Assembly (NCBI GenBank): GCA_024654485.1
Contig: JANLHO010000010.1
Location: forward strand, 1-22,954
Direction of reading: 5' to 3'
Length of the DNA: 22,954 nucleotides
Source: Patescibacteria group bacterium
GTDB lineage: Bacteria > Patescibacteriota > Minisyncoccia > Phycocordibacterales > UBA2100
Shown: positions 13,811 to 19,721 of the stretch, piece by piece
How positions within the stretch are numbered: position 1 is the first letter of the stretch
Layout of the letters: each line of letters begins with the position of its first letter
Made by a program: the position numbers and the translations under genes
The notes under the pieces: generated by a model
The model's input: only the letters and a program-made list of their open reading frames with translations
What the model was told of the DNA's origin: nothing
Databases searched by the model: none

Positions 13811-13930
13811 AATCGCAAAAAAGCCCCGTCTGCGTTGTTGCGGGGCCCCAACACATCCATCACCGTACAGATGTACGCCTCCGGATGTGTTCTCCCCGCG
13901 CCTAGCATCCGGGGCTTTTTTGCGATTTTA
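13808..13930. terminator. Large nested hairpin, two-way terminator between rpsR and efp
   Basis: The outer stem is 21 bp and perfect (13808-13828 with 13910-13930). It contains a GCCCCG/CGGGGC step followed by six T on each strand, so it can stop rpsR (+) and efp (-). The 81-nt interior is itself structured: GCGGGG (13840-13845) with CCCCGC (13894-13899), a 9-bp stem at 13850-13858/13883-13891, and a 5-bp tip CGTAC/GTACG around AGAT. Competing short pairings exist, for example 13823-13828 with 13841-13846, which resembles attenuator logic. Ordinary terminators do not carry such a long folded loop, so a stable ncRNA or a repeat inserted into a terminator are alternatives. Confidence 0.8.
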
Positions 13931-13940
13931 CGCTCGCACG

Positions 13941-14501
13941 CTACGCGCGCTCTACATATTCACCGGTCTCTGTATTGATGCGGACGATGTCGCCCGCTTT
14001 GATGAACATGGGGACGTTCACGGTGGCGTCCGTCTCAAGTGTGACTACCTTGTTGCCGCCTTGCGCGGTGTTGCCACGCACGTCCGGCGGAGCCTCCTTC
14101 ACCTTCAGCTCCATCTTGATCGGAAGGCGCACCTGTATCGGCTCGCCCTCAAACCAGAGCATGCTCACTTCAGTGCCTTCGGAGAGGAAACGACCCGCTG
14201 CGCCCATCTGGCTGTCGTCCAGAGAGAACCTTTTGGATTTGTCTCCGGCTTCATGGAACCACCACTCACCGCCCTTCTCATAGATGAAGGACGCCGGTCG
14301 GGATTCCACGGCCGCTTCCTCTATCTTGTCGGACTGGTGGAATGTGACCTCGGCGGCGGAGCCGGTCTTCAGGTTGCGCAGCTTGGTCTGGTTGACGGGC
14401 TTCCTCTGCTGCTTGCGGAATACCCACGCCGAGACGACCTCATACGGTTCGCCATCGTGGATTATCAATTTCTTAGGCAGCACTTCGTTGTAGCTCAACA
14501 T
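13941..14501 (-). CDS. efp: Elongation factor P
   Basis: Binds the ribosome between the P and E sites and relieves stalling at polyproline. It has 186 residues in three beta domains: a KOW-like N-terminal domain to about 62, then two OB domains. The last one has the signature TLETDATVNVPMFIKAGDIV ending in RINTETGEYVERA. The functional loop reads SAWVFRKQQRKPVNQTKLR instead of the classical ...VKPGKGQAF...; aligning from either flank puts Gln31 or Gln32 where E. coli has Lys34, with Lys30 and Lys34 nearby. The gene has its own strong promoter, with TACAAT eight bases before the ATG, and follows the DHS-like gene after 61 nt. The terminator hairpin 13808-13930 closes it. Confidence 0.95.
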   Translation of the reverse strand: MLSYNEVLPKKLIIHDGEPYEVVSAWVFRKQQRKPVNQTKLRNLKTGSAAEVTFHQSDKIEEAAVESRPASFIYEKGGEWWFHEAGDKSKRFSLDDSQMGAAGRFLSEGTEVSMLWFEGEPIQVRLPIKMELKVKEAPPDVRGNTAQGGNKVVTLETDATVNVPMFIKAGDIVRINTETGEYVERA

Positions 14502-14509
14502 ATCGGGGC

Positions 14510-14537
14510 ATTGTATTCAAAAAAGCGACGCTGTCCA
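14510..14537 (-). promoter_or_regulatory. efp promoter, sigma-70-like
   Basis: On the - strand, TGGACA (14532-14537, five of six to TTGACA), a 16-nt spacer, and TACAAT (14510-14515) form the best complete promoter in the window. The -10 ends eight bases before the ATG at 14501, so the mRNA would start at or within a base or two of the start codon. The -35 box lies inside the loop of the weak terminator hairpin after the DHS-like gene. Confidence 0.7.
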
Positions 14538-14551
14538 CCGATGTCGGCGTC
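14519..14551 (-). terminator. Weak terminator after the DHS-like gene
   Basis: On the - strand GACGC (14547-14551) can pair with GCGTC (14527-14531), followed by GC and six T (14519-14524). The stem has only five pairs and a 15-nt loop, so termination is probably partial. It overlaps the efp promoter. Confidence 0.4.
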
Positions 14552-14562
14552 TCAACGCGTAT

Positions 14563-15672
14563 CTACAAGTCAAGAAGTATCGCCGCAATCCACGGGAACG
14601 CAACCGTAACGTCGCTCTGGATTATCTGATAGTAACTCTCCGTGGAGAGCTTTTTCCAAGTTATCTTCTCCTTTCCTCCCGCGCCGGAGTAAGAACCGTA
14701 CGACATTGGCGAGGAGCCTATCTCTATAAAGCCGGCCCAGTCGCGCACTCTGCCGACCCCCAGATCCTCTTTGAGGGAAGGAACGACGCAGATGGGAAAG
14801 TCGGCCGCGATGCCGCCGCCGAGCTGGAGGAACGCGATAGGCGCGTCTTTGCTCTCCTTCATGTACCAGTCATACATCCACGTGAAATACTCAATACCTG
14901 TCTTCATTATTCTCTGGTCCAAGACAACGCTTTTGTCTTTGCGGTGCTTGCCGCCATAGGTGTAGCTGGCGAATATATTGCCCATGGTGGAATCCTCAAA
15001 ACCCGGGATAACTATGGGAATGTCCTTTTTGTACGCCGCATATGCCCAGCAGTCCTCCGGATTCGCGCCTTTGTCGGGCTTGATGAGACCTTCGGCAAAA
15101 AGTCGGCGGAAGTATTCGTGCGGGAAGTGGCGCTCGCCCTTCCTTTGCGCATCCTGCCACATCTTCAGTAGCAGAGGCTCCATTACGCGCACGCTTTCTT
15201 CTTCGGGGAGAAAGGTGTCCGTTATACGGCAAAGGTTGGCATCGCGCAGCTCGGCTTCCTGCTCGGGCGTGAGCTCTGTGTAGCGAGGGATATAGGCGTA
15301 GTGCGAGTGGGCGACGTAACGGTAGTAGGATTCTTCGTGGTTGGCGGCGGTAGCGGATACGAGGTGCACTTTGTCCTGCCGTATAAGCTCGGAGAGCATG
15401 ACCCCTATCTGGAAAGAGCTCAATGCGCCTGCGATAGTGACCACGAGCCTGCCACCATTGTTCAGATGGTCCTTGAGCCAGAGCGCGGACTGCAGCGTCG
15501 CGCCGCCGTTGCAGTGATTGAGCGTGCGTTCCGCGAAGGCGGATACGGGGGAGGCGTTTTTCTTGACATAAGAGCTTAGTGTCCCTTCGGCGGATATACC
15601 CGCTCCGGCCCCTTCCACGATGAGCTTGCGGAGTCCGGGGGACAATTTGGATAATTTATTTTCAGAACCCAT
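14563..15672 (-). CDS. Deoxyhypusine synthase-like protein (possible homospermidine synthase)
   Basis: An NAD-dependent aminobutyl-transferase family member of 369 residues. In eukaryotes and archaea this family moves the butylamine of spermidine onto a lysine of IF5A; bacterial relatives often make homospermidine instead. It retains LVVTIAGALSS, the segment ending ATAANHEESYY, TDTFLPEEES and, near the end, YGSYSGAGGKEKITWKKL, where K341 matches the enzyme-intermediate lysine of human DHS (K329 in SWGKI). The GGG-V-KHH motif with the human catalytic His is GGGIAADF here, so that His is missing. This variant resembles a divergent bacterial group known to me from Bacteroidota (memory). It has its own promoter and sits between speB and efp. 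Substrate is inferred, not shown. Confidence 0.82.
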   Translation of the reverse strand: MGSENKLSKLSPGLRKLIVEGAGAGISAEGTLSSYVKKNASPVSAFAERTLNHCNGGATLQSALWLKDHLNNGGRLVVTIAGALSSFQIGVMLSELIRQDKVHLVSATAANHEESYYRYVAHSHYAYIPRYTELTPEQEAELRDANLCRITDTFLPEEESVRVMEPLLLKMWQDAQRKGERHFPHEYFRRLFAEGLIKPDKGANPEDCWAYAAYKKDIPIVIPGFEDSTMGNIFASYTYGGKHRKDKSVVLDQRIMKTGIEYFTWMYDWYMKESKDAPIAFLQLGGGIAADFPICVVPSLKEDLGVGRVRDWAGFIEIGSSPMSYGSYSGAGGKEKITWKKLSTESYYQIIQSDVTVAFPWIAAILLDL

Positions 15673-15679
15673 GCATTTC

Positions 15680-15707
15680 AGTGTACCCTCGTACGATGAG
15701 AAATCAA
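15680..15707 (-). promoter_or_regulatory. Promoter of the DHS-like gene
   Basis: On the - strand TTGATT (15702-15707), a 16-nt spacer, TACACT (15680-15685), then exactly seven bases to the ATG at 15672. Leaderless layout inside a gene cluster means the DHS-like gene can be expressed apart from speA-speB. Confidence 0.6.
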
Positions 15708-15717
15708 TGCAGAGCGC

Positions 15718-16572
15718 TCATGCCTTGGCAAAGCGATAGCTCAGAAGCGTGTAGACGAGTTTCGCGGCGAGGAAGTCCGACGCAGGAGCGTCTTTTCGCG
15801 GCAGGAGTTCCACGACATCAAACCCGACTATGTTGCGCTCCGCCGCGACTTTCTTGAGGAATCGCAGTACCCGATACCAGTCCAGACCTCCCGGCTCCGG
15901 CGTGCCCGTGGAGGGAAGGTATGCCGGATCAAATACGTCCAAGTCTATCGTTATGTAGACGTTGTCCGTGAGCTTGCCGACCGCTTTCTCCATCCATACG
16001 TCATTATCGTGAATGTCTTTTGCAAAAAATACGCGGCTTTTGTCCAGACGGGGATTCATGAGCTCGCCCTTGTCCATGCTTCGGATGCCGACCTGAACTA
16101 TCGGAGCCGCTTCCGAGGAGCGCGCCATGGCGCATGCGTGGCTGTTCCTTGAGCCGTGATACTCGTCGCGCATGTCGGTGTGCGCGTCCAGCTGCAGTAC
16201 GGAGAGACGGGGGTGCCTCTTCGCGTGCGCGTACACGCTCCCCGGAGTAACGGAGTGCTCACCGCCCAGCATGACGCAGAATTTGTCTCTTGCTATGATA
16301 TCGGCGACACGGCTCTCCACTTCCGCCACCATTTTCTCCGGACTCTTCTTTTCCGTCACCGCCTTCTCCAAATATATGCCACGCTTGTACACTTCCGTTG
16401 CTGTCTCTATGTCGTATAGCTCCACATACTGCGATGCCCTCAGAATGGCAGAGGGGCCTTTATCGGCTCCTTTGCCGTAGCTGGAAGTACCATCGTAGGG
16501 GACGGGAAGAATTGCTATCTTCGCATGCCTCGGATCGGAGTATTCCTTCGGCAGGTCGTATACGTTCGTCAT
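15718..16572 (-). CDS. speB: Agmatinase (ureohydrolase)
   Basis: Hydrolyses agmatine to putrescine and urea in the cytoplasm; a Mn-dependent arginase-fold enzyme. It has 284 residues from the ATG at 16572. Metal and substrate motifs are all present: MLGGEHSVTP (H106), LQLDAHTDMRDEYHG (D129, H131, D133), RNSHACAMAR, and TIDLDVFDPAYLPSTGTPEP (D210, D212). An ATG at 16581 would add three residues and begin one base after the speA TAA. It is disfavoured because TGG-TAAGAT lies seven bases before 16572. Agmatine would come from speA directly upstream. Arginase or formiminoglutamase are less likely given the neighbour and the SHACAM motif. Confidence 0.92.
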   Translation of the reverse strand: MTNVYDLPKEYSDPRHAKIAILPVPYDGTSSYGKGADKGPSAILRASQYVELYDIETATEVYKRGIYLEKAVTEKKSPEKMVAEVESRVADIIARDKFCVMLGGEHSVTPGSVYAHAKRHPRLSVLQLDAHTDMRDEYHGSRNSHACAMARSSEAAPIVQVGIRSMDKGELMNPRLDKSRVFFAKDIHDNDVWMEKAVGKLTDNVYITIDLDVFDPAYLPSTGTPEPGGLDWYRVLRFLKKVAAERNIVGFDVVELLPRKDAPASDFLAAKLVYTLLSYRFAKA

Positions 16573-16579
16573 ACGACCC

Positions 16580-16588
16580 ATCTTACCA
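16580..16588 (-). promoter_or_regulatory. Extended -10 of speB overlapping the speA stop
   Basis: On the - strand TG-G-TAAGAT ends seven bases before the ATG at 16572. The TAA of the hexamer is the stop codon of speA, so promoter and stop codon share bases. Confidence 0.45.
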
Positions 16589-17971
16589 GCCGAACTGCTT
16601 GCCCACCTCCTCGGGCGTCTCGCGCTTGCGCGCGACTTTTATCTCTCCGTTCTGCGCGGTGAGCTTCAGGGGGGATGACAAGAGGCAGTGGTGAGAGGCG
16701 AGAGCGTCCTGATACGCGCCGGTATCCAGAAAGGCGACAAAAAGGTCGTCCTCCTCCGGCAATCTCGGCAGCGTTATATAGGAGCCACCCGCGGTGTATT
16801 TGTCGTCGCTGTCGCAGGAAGAACCCGCGAGCCAGACGTGCGCGAGCTTGTGGTCGCGCATGTGATTGACGGGGACCACGTGCCATTTCTGCTTGATAGC
16901 CCAAGTATCCAGCAGGTCGTTCATGAAGCTCCCGTTGATGACATACCAACTGTTGCCGCCTTTGTTGTATACCTCCTTCTCCGCGATGACCTTGTATATG
17001 GTCATCTGCGCGGGGGCGACGACATAGCGTCCCCACTCGGCGATAAGGTTGGGGTGCTTCACATCCAGCTTGTCGCACTGCCGCTTCGCCGTTTTGACTA
17101 TCTGACTTATCAGGCTTTTGCCGCTGTAAAAGCGCTTGCGCTTGTCGTAGGGGACGCCCGCACCTCCCCCTATATCCAGCGTATCCAGCTGCGGATTCTT
17201 CTCGCGCATTTTGGCATAGAGTGCGAGCGCGCGCTTCAGGGGCTGGATGAATCCTGTGATGTGCTCTATCTGGCTGGAAACGTGATAGTGCAGGACCGAG
17301 AGATTGCGTATCTTGCCCAGCGCAAGCAACTCTTCCTCGGTGAAGCCGAAGCGGTTGTAGCGCTTGTCCCAATGGCTCTTCACTTTCACATTCAGGTCCA
17401 CGCGGATGCCCACCTCGCCTTTGAATTTATTCATGCGCTCCAGCTCCACCATATCCTCAATGATAGGGACTACCACGAGCCCTTTGCCGCGCAGCTCTTC
17501 TATGAGGCCCATGTAGCGATCCGTCTTTGGCCCGTTGCATATGACGCGTATCTTCTCGTTGAACTTATCCTGCTCTATCATGCGCTTCACGAGATACAGC
17601 TCGTTGGCGGAAGCTACATCCAGATTGGCGCCTTCCGCGACGGCCGGCAGTACGCACTCCCTGTTTTGGTTGACCTTCATCGGATAGTGATAGCGGAAGC
17701 GGCCCTTGTAGCCCGTTATCTTGATATAGGCGTTGAATGTCTCTATTAGGTCGCGCACACGATTCTCCACGATAGTCGGGAAGAATATCTCGGTAGGCGT
17801 ACCGTGCTGCCTGAGGATGTCGTTGATGTTGTACTGGTAGTTGCCCTCGCGCACTATGAGAGTGCCCTTTTCGGAGATGTCAAAGTGCGCGGTATTTACC
17901 TCCTCGCGCCCAAGCTGCCAGAATTTTCTGTACCCGTTCTTTTTTCGTCGTGAGGTTTTCTTCTTGGCCAT
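16583..17971 (-). CDS. speA: Arginine decarboxylase, SpeA-like (alanine-racemase fold)
   Basis: Decarboxylates arginine to agmatine, the first step to putrescine. It is a fold-type III PLP enzyme of 462 residues, clearly shorter than E. coli SpeA (about 658). The PLP lysine is in YHYPMKVNQNRE (K99). Other landmarks are VICNGPKTDRY, SVLHYHVSSQIEHI (H230), LDIGGGAGVPYD (268-274), LIAEWGRYV (E312), and the catalytic SSCDSDDKY (C386, D387, D389) with DTGAYQDAL. The N-terminus is very basic (MAKKKTSRRKKN). The gene has a longer leader than its neighbours, with palindromes and an AGGAG site unusually close (three bases) to the ATG. Diaminopimelate and ornithine decarboxylases share the fold, but the CDSD box and the adjacent agmatinase point to arginine. 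Confidence 0.88.
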   Translation of the reverse strand: MAKKKTSRRKKNGYRKFWQLGREEVNTAHFDISEKGTLIVREGNYQYNINDILRQHGTPTEIFFPTIVENRVRDLIETFNAYIKITGYKGRFRYHYPMKVNQNRECVLPAVAEGANLDVASANELYLVKRMIEQDKFNEKIRVICNGPKTDRYMGLIEELRGKGLVVVPIIEDMVELERMNKFKGEVGIRVDLNVKVKSHWDKRYNRFGFTEEELLALGKIRNLSVLHYHVSSQIEHITGFIQPLKRALALYAKMREKNPQLDTLDIGGGAGVPYDKRKRFYSGKSLISQIVKTAKRQCDKLDVKHPNLIAEWGRYVVAPAQMTIYKVIAEKEVYNKGGNSWYVINGSFMNDLLDTWAIKQKWHVVPVNHMRDHKLAHVWLAGSSCDSDDKYTAGGSYITLPRLPEEDDLFVAFLDTGAYQDALASHHCLLSSPLKLTAQNGEIKVARKRETPEEVGKQFGW

Positions 17972-17974
17972 TCT

Positions 17975-18059
17975 CTCCTGGTGGGGCCGATTGCGCCTAG
18001 GCGCACGTACCCACTAGCGAATAGTGGGGTCACTATACATATATGTTCGTAATATACAA
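17975..18059 (-). promoter_or_regulatory. speA promoter and structured leader
   Basis: On the - strand TTGTAT (18054-18059), 16 nt, then TATAGT (18032-18037) form a promoter, with a start near 18025. The ~54-nt leader contains CCCACTA/TAGTGGG (18010-18028, loop TTCGC or its complement) and a perfect 14-bp palindrome TGCGCCTAGGCGCA (17992-18005), then AGGAG (17975-17979) before the ATG at 17971. The first stem shares CTATTCG-CTAG with the heptamer array after ileS. This is the only gene on this strand with a long leader, which suggests regulation of polyamine synthesis. The remaining bases to the recA stop at 18094 hold only a weak GACC/GGTC stem followed by TTTT. Confidence 0.55.
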
Positions 18060-18093
18060 CAGGAAAAGACCGGATTGGTCGGATTACTGCGTG

Positions 18094-19200
18094 CTACGCA
18101 TCTTCCGCAGAAGTCGCTCCTTTCTTGGCGACCACGCCGTCGTGGAGCCCCTTTCGGATGTCTTTGAGAAGCTCCTTGAGGATGGGCTTGTTCTCCTTGA
18201 GGAACGTGCGAGCGGCATCGTAGCCGCGACCGAGCTTCGTTTCTCCCCCGCCCGAACGACCGGAGGTGTCCGGTCGGGCGGGTATTGAGTACGCGCCCGT
18301 GGAGGCCTTCTGCACGAGGCCGAGTTTCTCCCCGAGCGCCAGGGCCTCTCCCTCGCGCGAGATGCCCTCGCCGTAGAGCATGTCAAATTCCGTCTGGCGA
18401 AATGGAGCCGCGACCTTGTTCTTGACTATCTTCACACGGTGCCGCCCGCCCATTACCTCGTCGCCCTTCTTGATCTGGGCGATGCGGCGGATGTCTATGC
18501 GCACCGATGTGTAGAATTTGAGCGCGTTGCCGCCGGGTGTCGTCTCCGGATTGCCAAACATGACTCCTATCTTCATTCGTATCTGGTTGATGAAAATGAT
18601 GACAGTCTTGGTCTTGGATACGATGGCGGTGAGCTTGCGCAGAGCCTGACTCATGAGCCGCGCCTGCTTGCCGACGTGTTGCGCGCCCATATCGCCCTCT
18701 ATCTCATCCCTCGGCGTAAGCGCGGCGACCGAGTCTATGACGATGATGTCTATCTTTCCGGATCTCACGAGCGATTCCACTATCTCCAGCGCCTGCTCGC
18801 CGGAATCGGGTTGCGAGACAAGAAGATCCCCGACCTTGACTCCAAGCTTCTTGGCGTACTCCGGGTCAAGCGCGTGCTCGGCGTCTATGAATGCGCAAAC
18901 CCCTCCTTTCTTCTGCGCTTCCGCGACGGCCTGAAGGGATAGCGTCGTCTTTCCGGAAGATTCGGGGCCGAATATCTCTATTATGCGTCCGCGAGGAAGG
19001 CCTCCTATACCCAGCGCCCAGTCCACGCCTATAGAACCCGTGGGTATGGCGTTCACGTCCACCTTGGGTGATTCGCCGAGCTTGATTATGGACTCGTCTC
19101 CGAATTTGGTTTTTATCTGCGAGATGGCGCGCTCTATGTCGGCATCGCTTCCTTTGCCGACCTCTTTTGGCGCCACCTTCTTTTTTGCTCCGAATGCCAT
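18094..19200 (-). CDS. recA: Recombinase RecA
   Basis: An ATP-dependent strand-exchange recombinase and LexA-type co-protease. It has 368 residues. Walker A GPESSGKT is at 78-85, followed by FIDAEHALDPEYAKKLGV, the Walker B region IDIIVIDSVAAL, loop L2-type FINQIRMKIGVMFGNPETTP with GGNALKFY, and KNKVAAPFRQTEFDMLYGEG. Between the core and the C-terminal domain, residues about 305-321 (SIPARPDTSGRSGGGET) are an unusual linker encoded by a strong GC-rich palindrome (18247-18282); in relatives the step is short, then KLGRGYDAARTFL. The promoter TGA-TACACT lies seven bases before the ATG. The C-terminal tail is acidic only at the end (SAEDA). Confidence 0.97.
   Translation of the reverse strand: MAFGAKKKVAPKEVGKGSDADIERAISQIKTKFGDESIIKLGESPKVDVNAIPTGSIGVDWALGIGGLPRGRIIEIFGPESSGKTTLSLQAVAEAQKKGGVCAFIDAEHALDPEYAKKLGVKVGDLLVSQPDSGEQALEIVESLVRSGKIDIIVIDSVAALTPRDEIEGDMGAQHVGKQARLMSQALRKLTAIVSKTKTVIIFINQIRMKIGVMFGNPETTPGGNALKFYTSVRIDIRRIAQIKKGDEVMGGRHRVKIVKNKVAAPFRQTEFDMLYGEGISREGEALALGEKLGLVQKASTGAYSIPARPDTSGRSGGGETKLGRGYDAARTFLKENKPILKELLKDIRKGLHDGVVAKKGATSAEDA
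18247..18282 (-). repeat. GC-rich palindrome inside recA
   Basis: CCCGCCCGA (18247-18255) pairs with TCGGGCGGG (18274-18282), and inside it CCGGA pairs with TCCGG around GGTG. It encodes the PARPDTSGRSGG stretch that lengthens the linker before the RecA C-terminal domain, consistent with an in-frame inserted element. Confidence 0.75.
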
Positions 19201-19207
19201 AGTGCCG

Positions 19208-19216
19208 AGTGTATCA
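19208..19216 (-). promoter_or_regulatory. Extended -10 of recA, leaderless geometry
   Basis: On the - strand TG-A-TACACT (hexamer 19208-19213) ends seven bases before the ATG at 19200. It lies directly against the stop codon of the upstream gene (19219-19221). No LexA/SOS box was recognised in this short region. Confidence 0.6.
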
Positions 19217-19218
19217 GA

Positions 19219-19677
19219 TTAGTATGAGGGCGCTACGGCCGGCTGGGAAGAACTAGCTGCCGCATCTTCCAGCAGGGTCTCTTGTTCCGGATTTGTCTGC
19301 ACGGAGTCTGTAGATGAAGTTGCGTCTGAGTCTTCCGGAGCATAGACGATTTCAAGTACCTTAGAGCGGCTTCTTCCGTACTTGTCACTCGCTTCAAGGA
19401 CTATCCTGTTGTAGCCCTCGGCGAGTAGGTACGGCTCGGAGAACGCGCCTTCCTCGGTGACCTCTACGGCCTTGCCGTTCATTGAAAGCGAAGAAATGCG
19501 ATCGGCGCGTCCCGTTATCTCAATAAAAGGCTCGTGCATTTCCTCCGCAGGTGATGCGAGAGTTATGGATGGCCCGAACAGAAGCCCGCGCGCCTCAAAG
19601 TATGCGTAGCCCAAGAGCAGCACAAAAAATGCCGCTAGCACGATGTATGTGAGACGTGAGTCGCGGTAGGGAAGCAT
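19219..19677 (-). CDS. Anchored protein with Ig-like domain, function unknown
   Basis: A 152-residue protein. Residues 1-10 are basic/polar, and one hydrophobic segment (about 10-33, YIVLAAFFVLLLGYAYF) acts as signal anchor. Residues 37-112 look like a small beta-sandwich of the bacterial Ig or glucodextranase-B type: ITLASPAEEMHEPFIEITGR, then SLSMNGKAVEV, GAFSEPYLLAEGYNRIVLEA and RSKVLEIVYA. The last 40 residues are Ser/Glu/Ala-rich and probably disordered. It lies 44 nt after ftsK and 18 nt before recA on the same strand, and it has no clear promoter, so it is probably carried on the ftsK transcript. No enzymatic motif is visible; an outside or envelope role is inferred. Confidence 0.75.
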   Translation of the reverse strand: MLPYRDSRLTYIVLAAFFVLLLGYAYFEARGLLFGPSITLASPAEEMHEPFIEITGRADRISSLSMNGKAVEVTEEGAFSEPYLLAEGYNRIVLEASDKYGRSRSKVLEIVYAPEDSDATSSTDSVQTNPEQETLLEDAAASSSQPAVAPSY

Positions 19678-19692
19678 AGAGTAGAATCAGAG

Positions 19693-19720
19693 ACCAGCGA
19701 ACAGTGACCGGCTAACAGAC
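19693..19720 (+). repeat. Heptamer array between ftsK and the Ig-like gene
   Basis: The units are ACCAGCG, AACAGTG, ACCGGCT and AACAGAC, related to the AACAGnn family with drift in two units. It ends one base before the ftsK stop codon (19722-19724 on the - strand). Confidence 0.7.
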
Positions 19721-19721
19721 A

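Noticed and set aside
13887..14609. Open frame on the + strand opposite efp
   Set aside because: It begins inside the terminator hairpin, covers efp completely, and shows no recognisable domain.
16688..17749. Long open frame on the + strand opposite speA
   Set aside because: It is antisense to a gene with clear catalytic motifs, has no family resemblance, and is explained by the codon pattern of the real gene.
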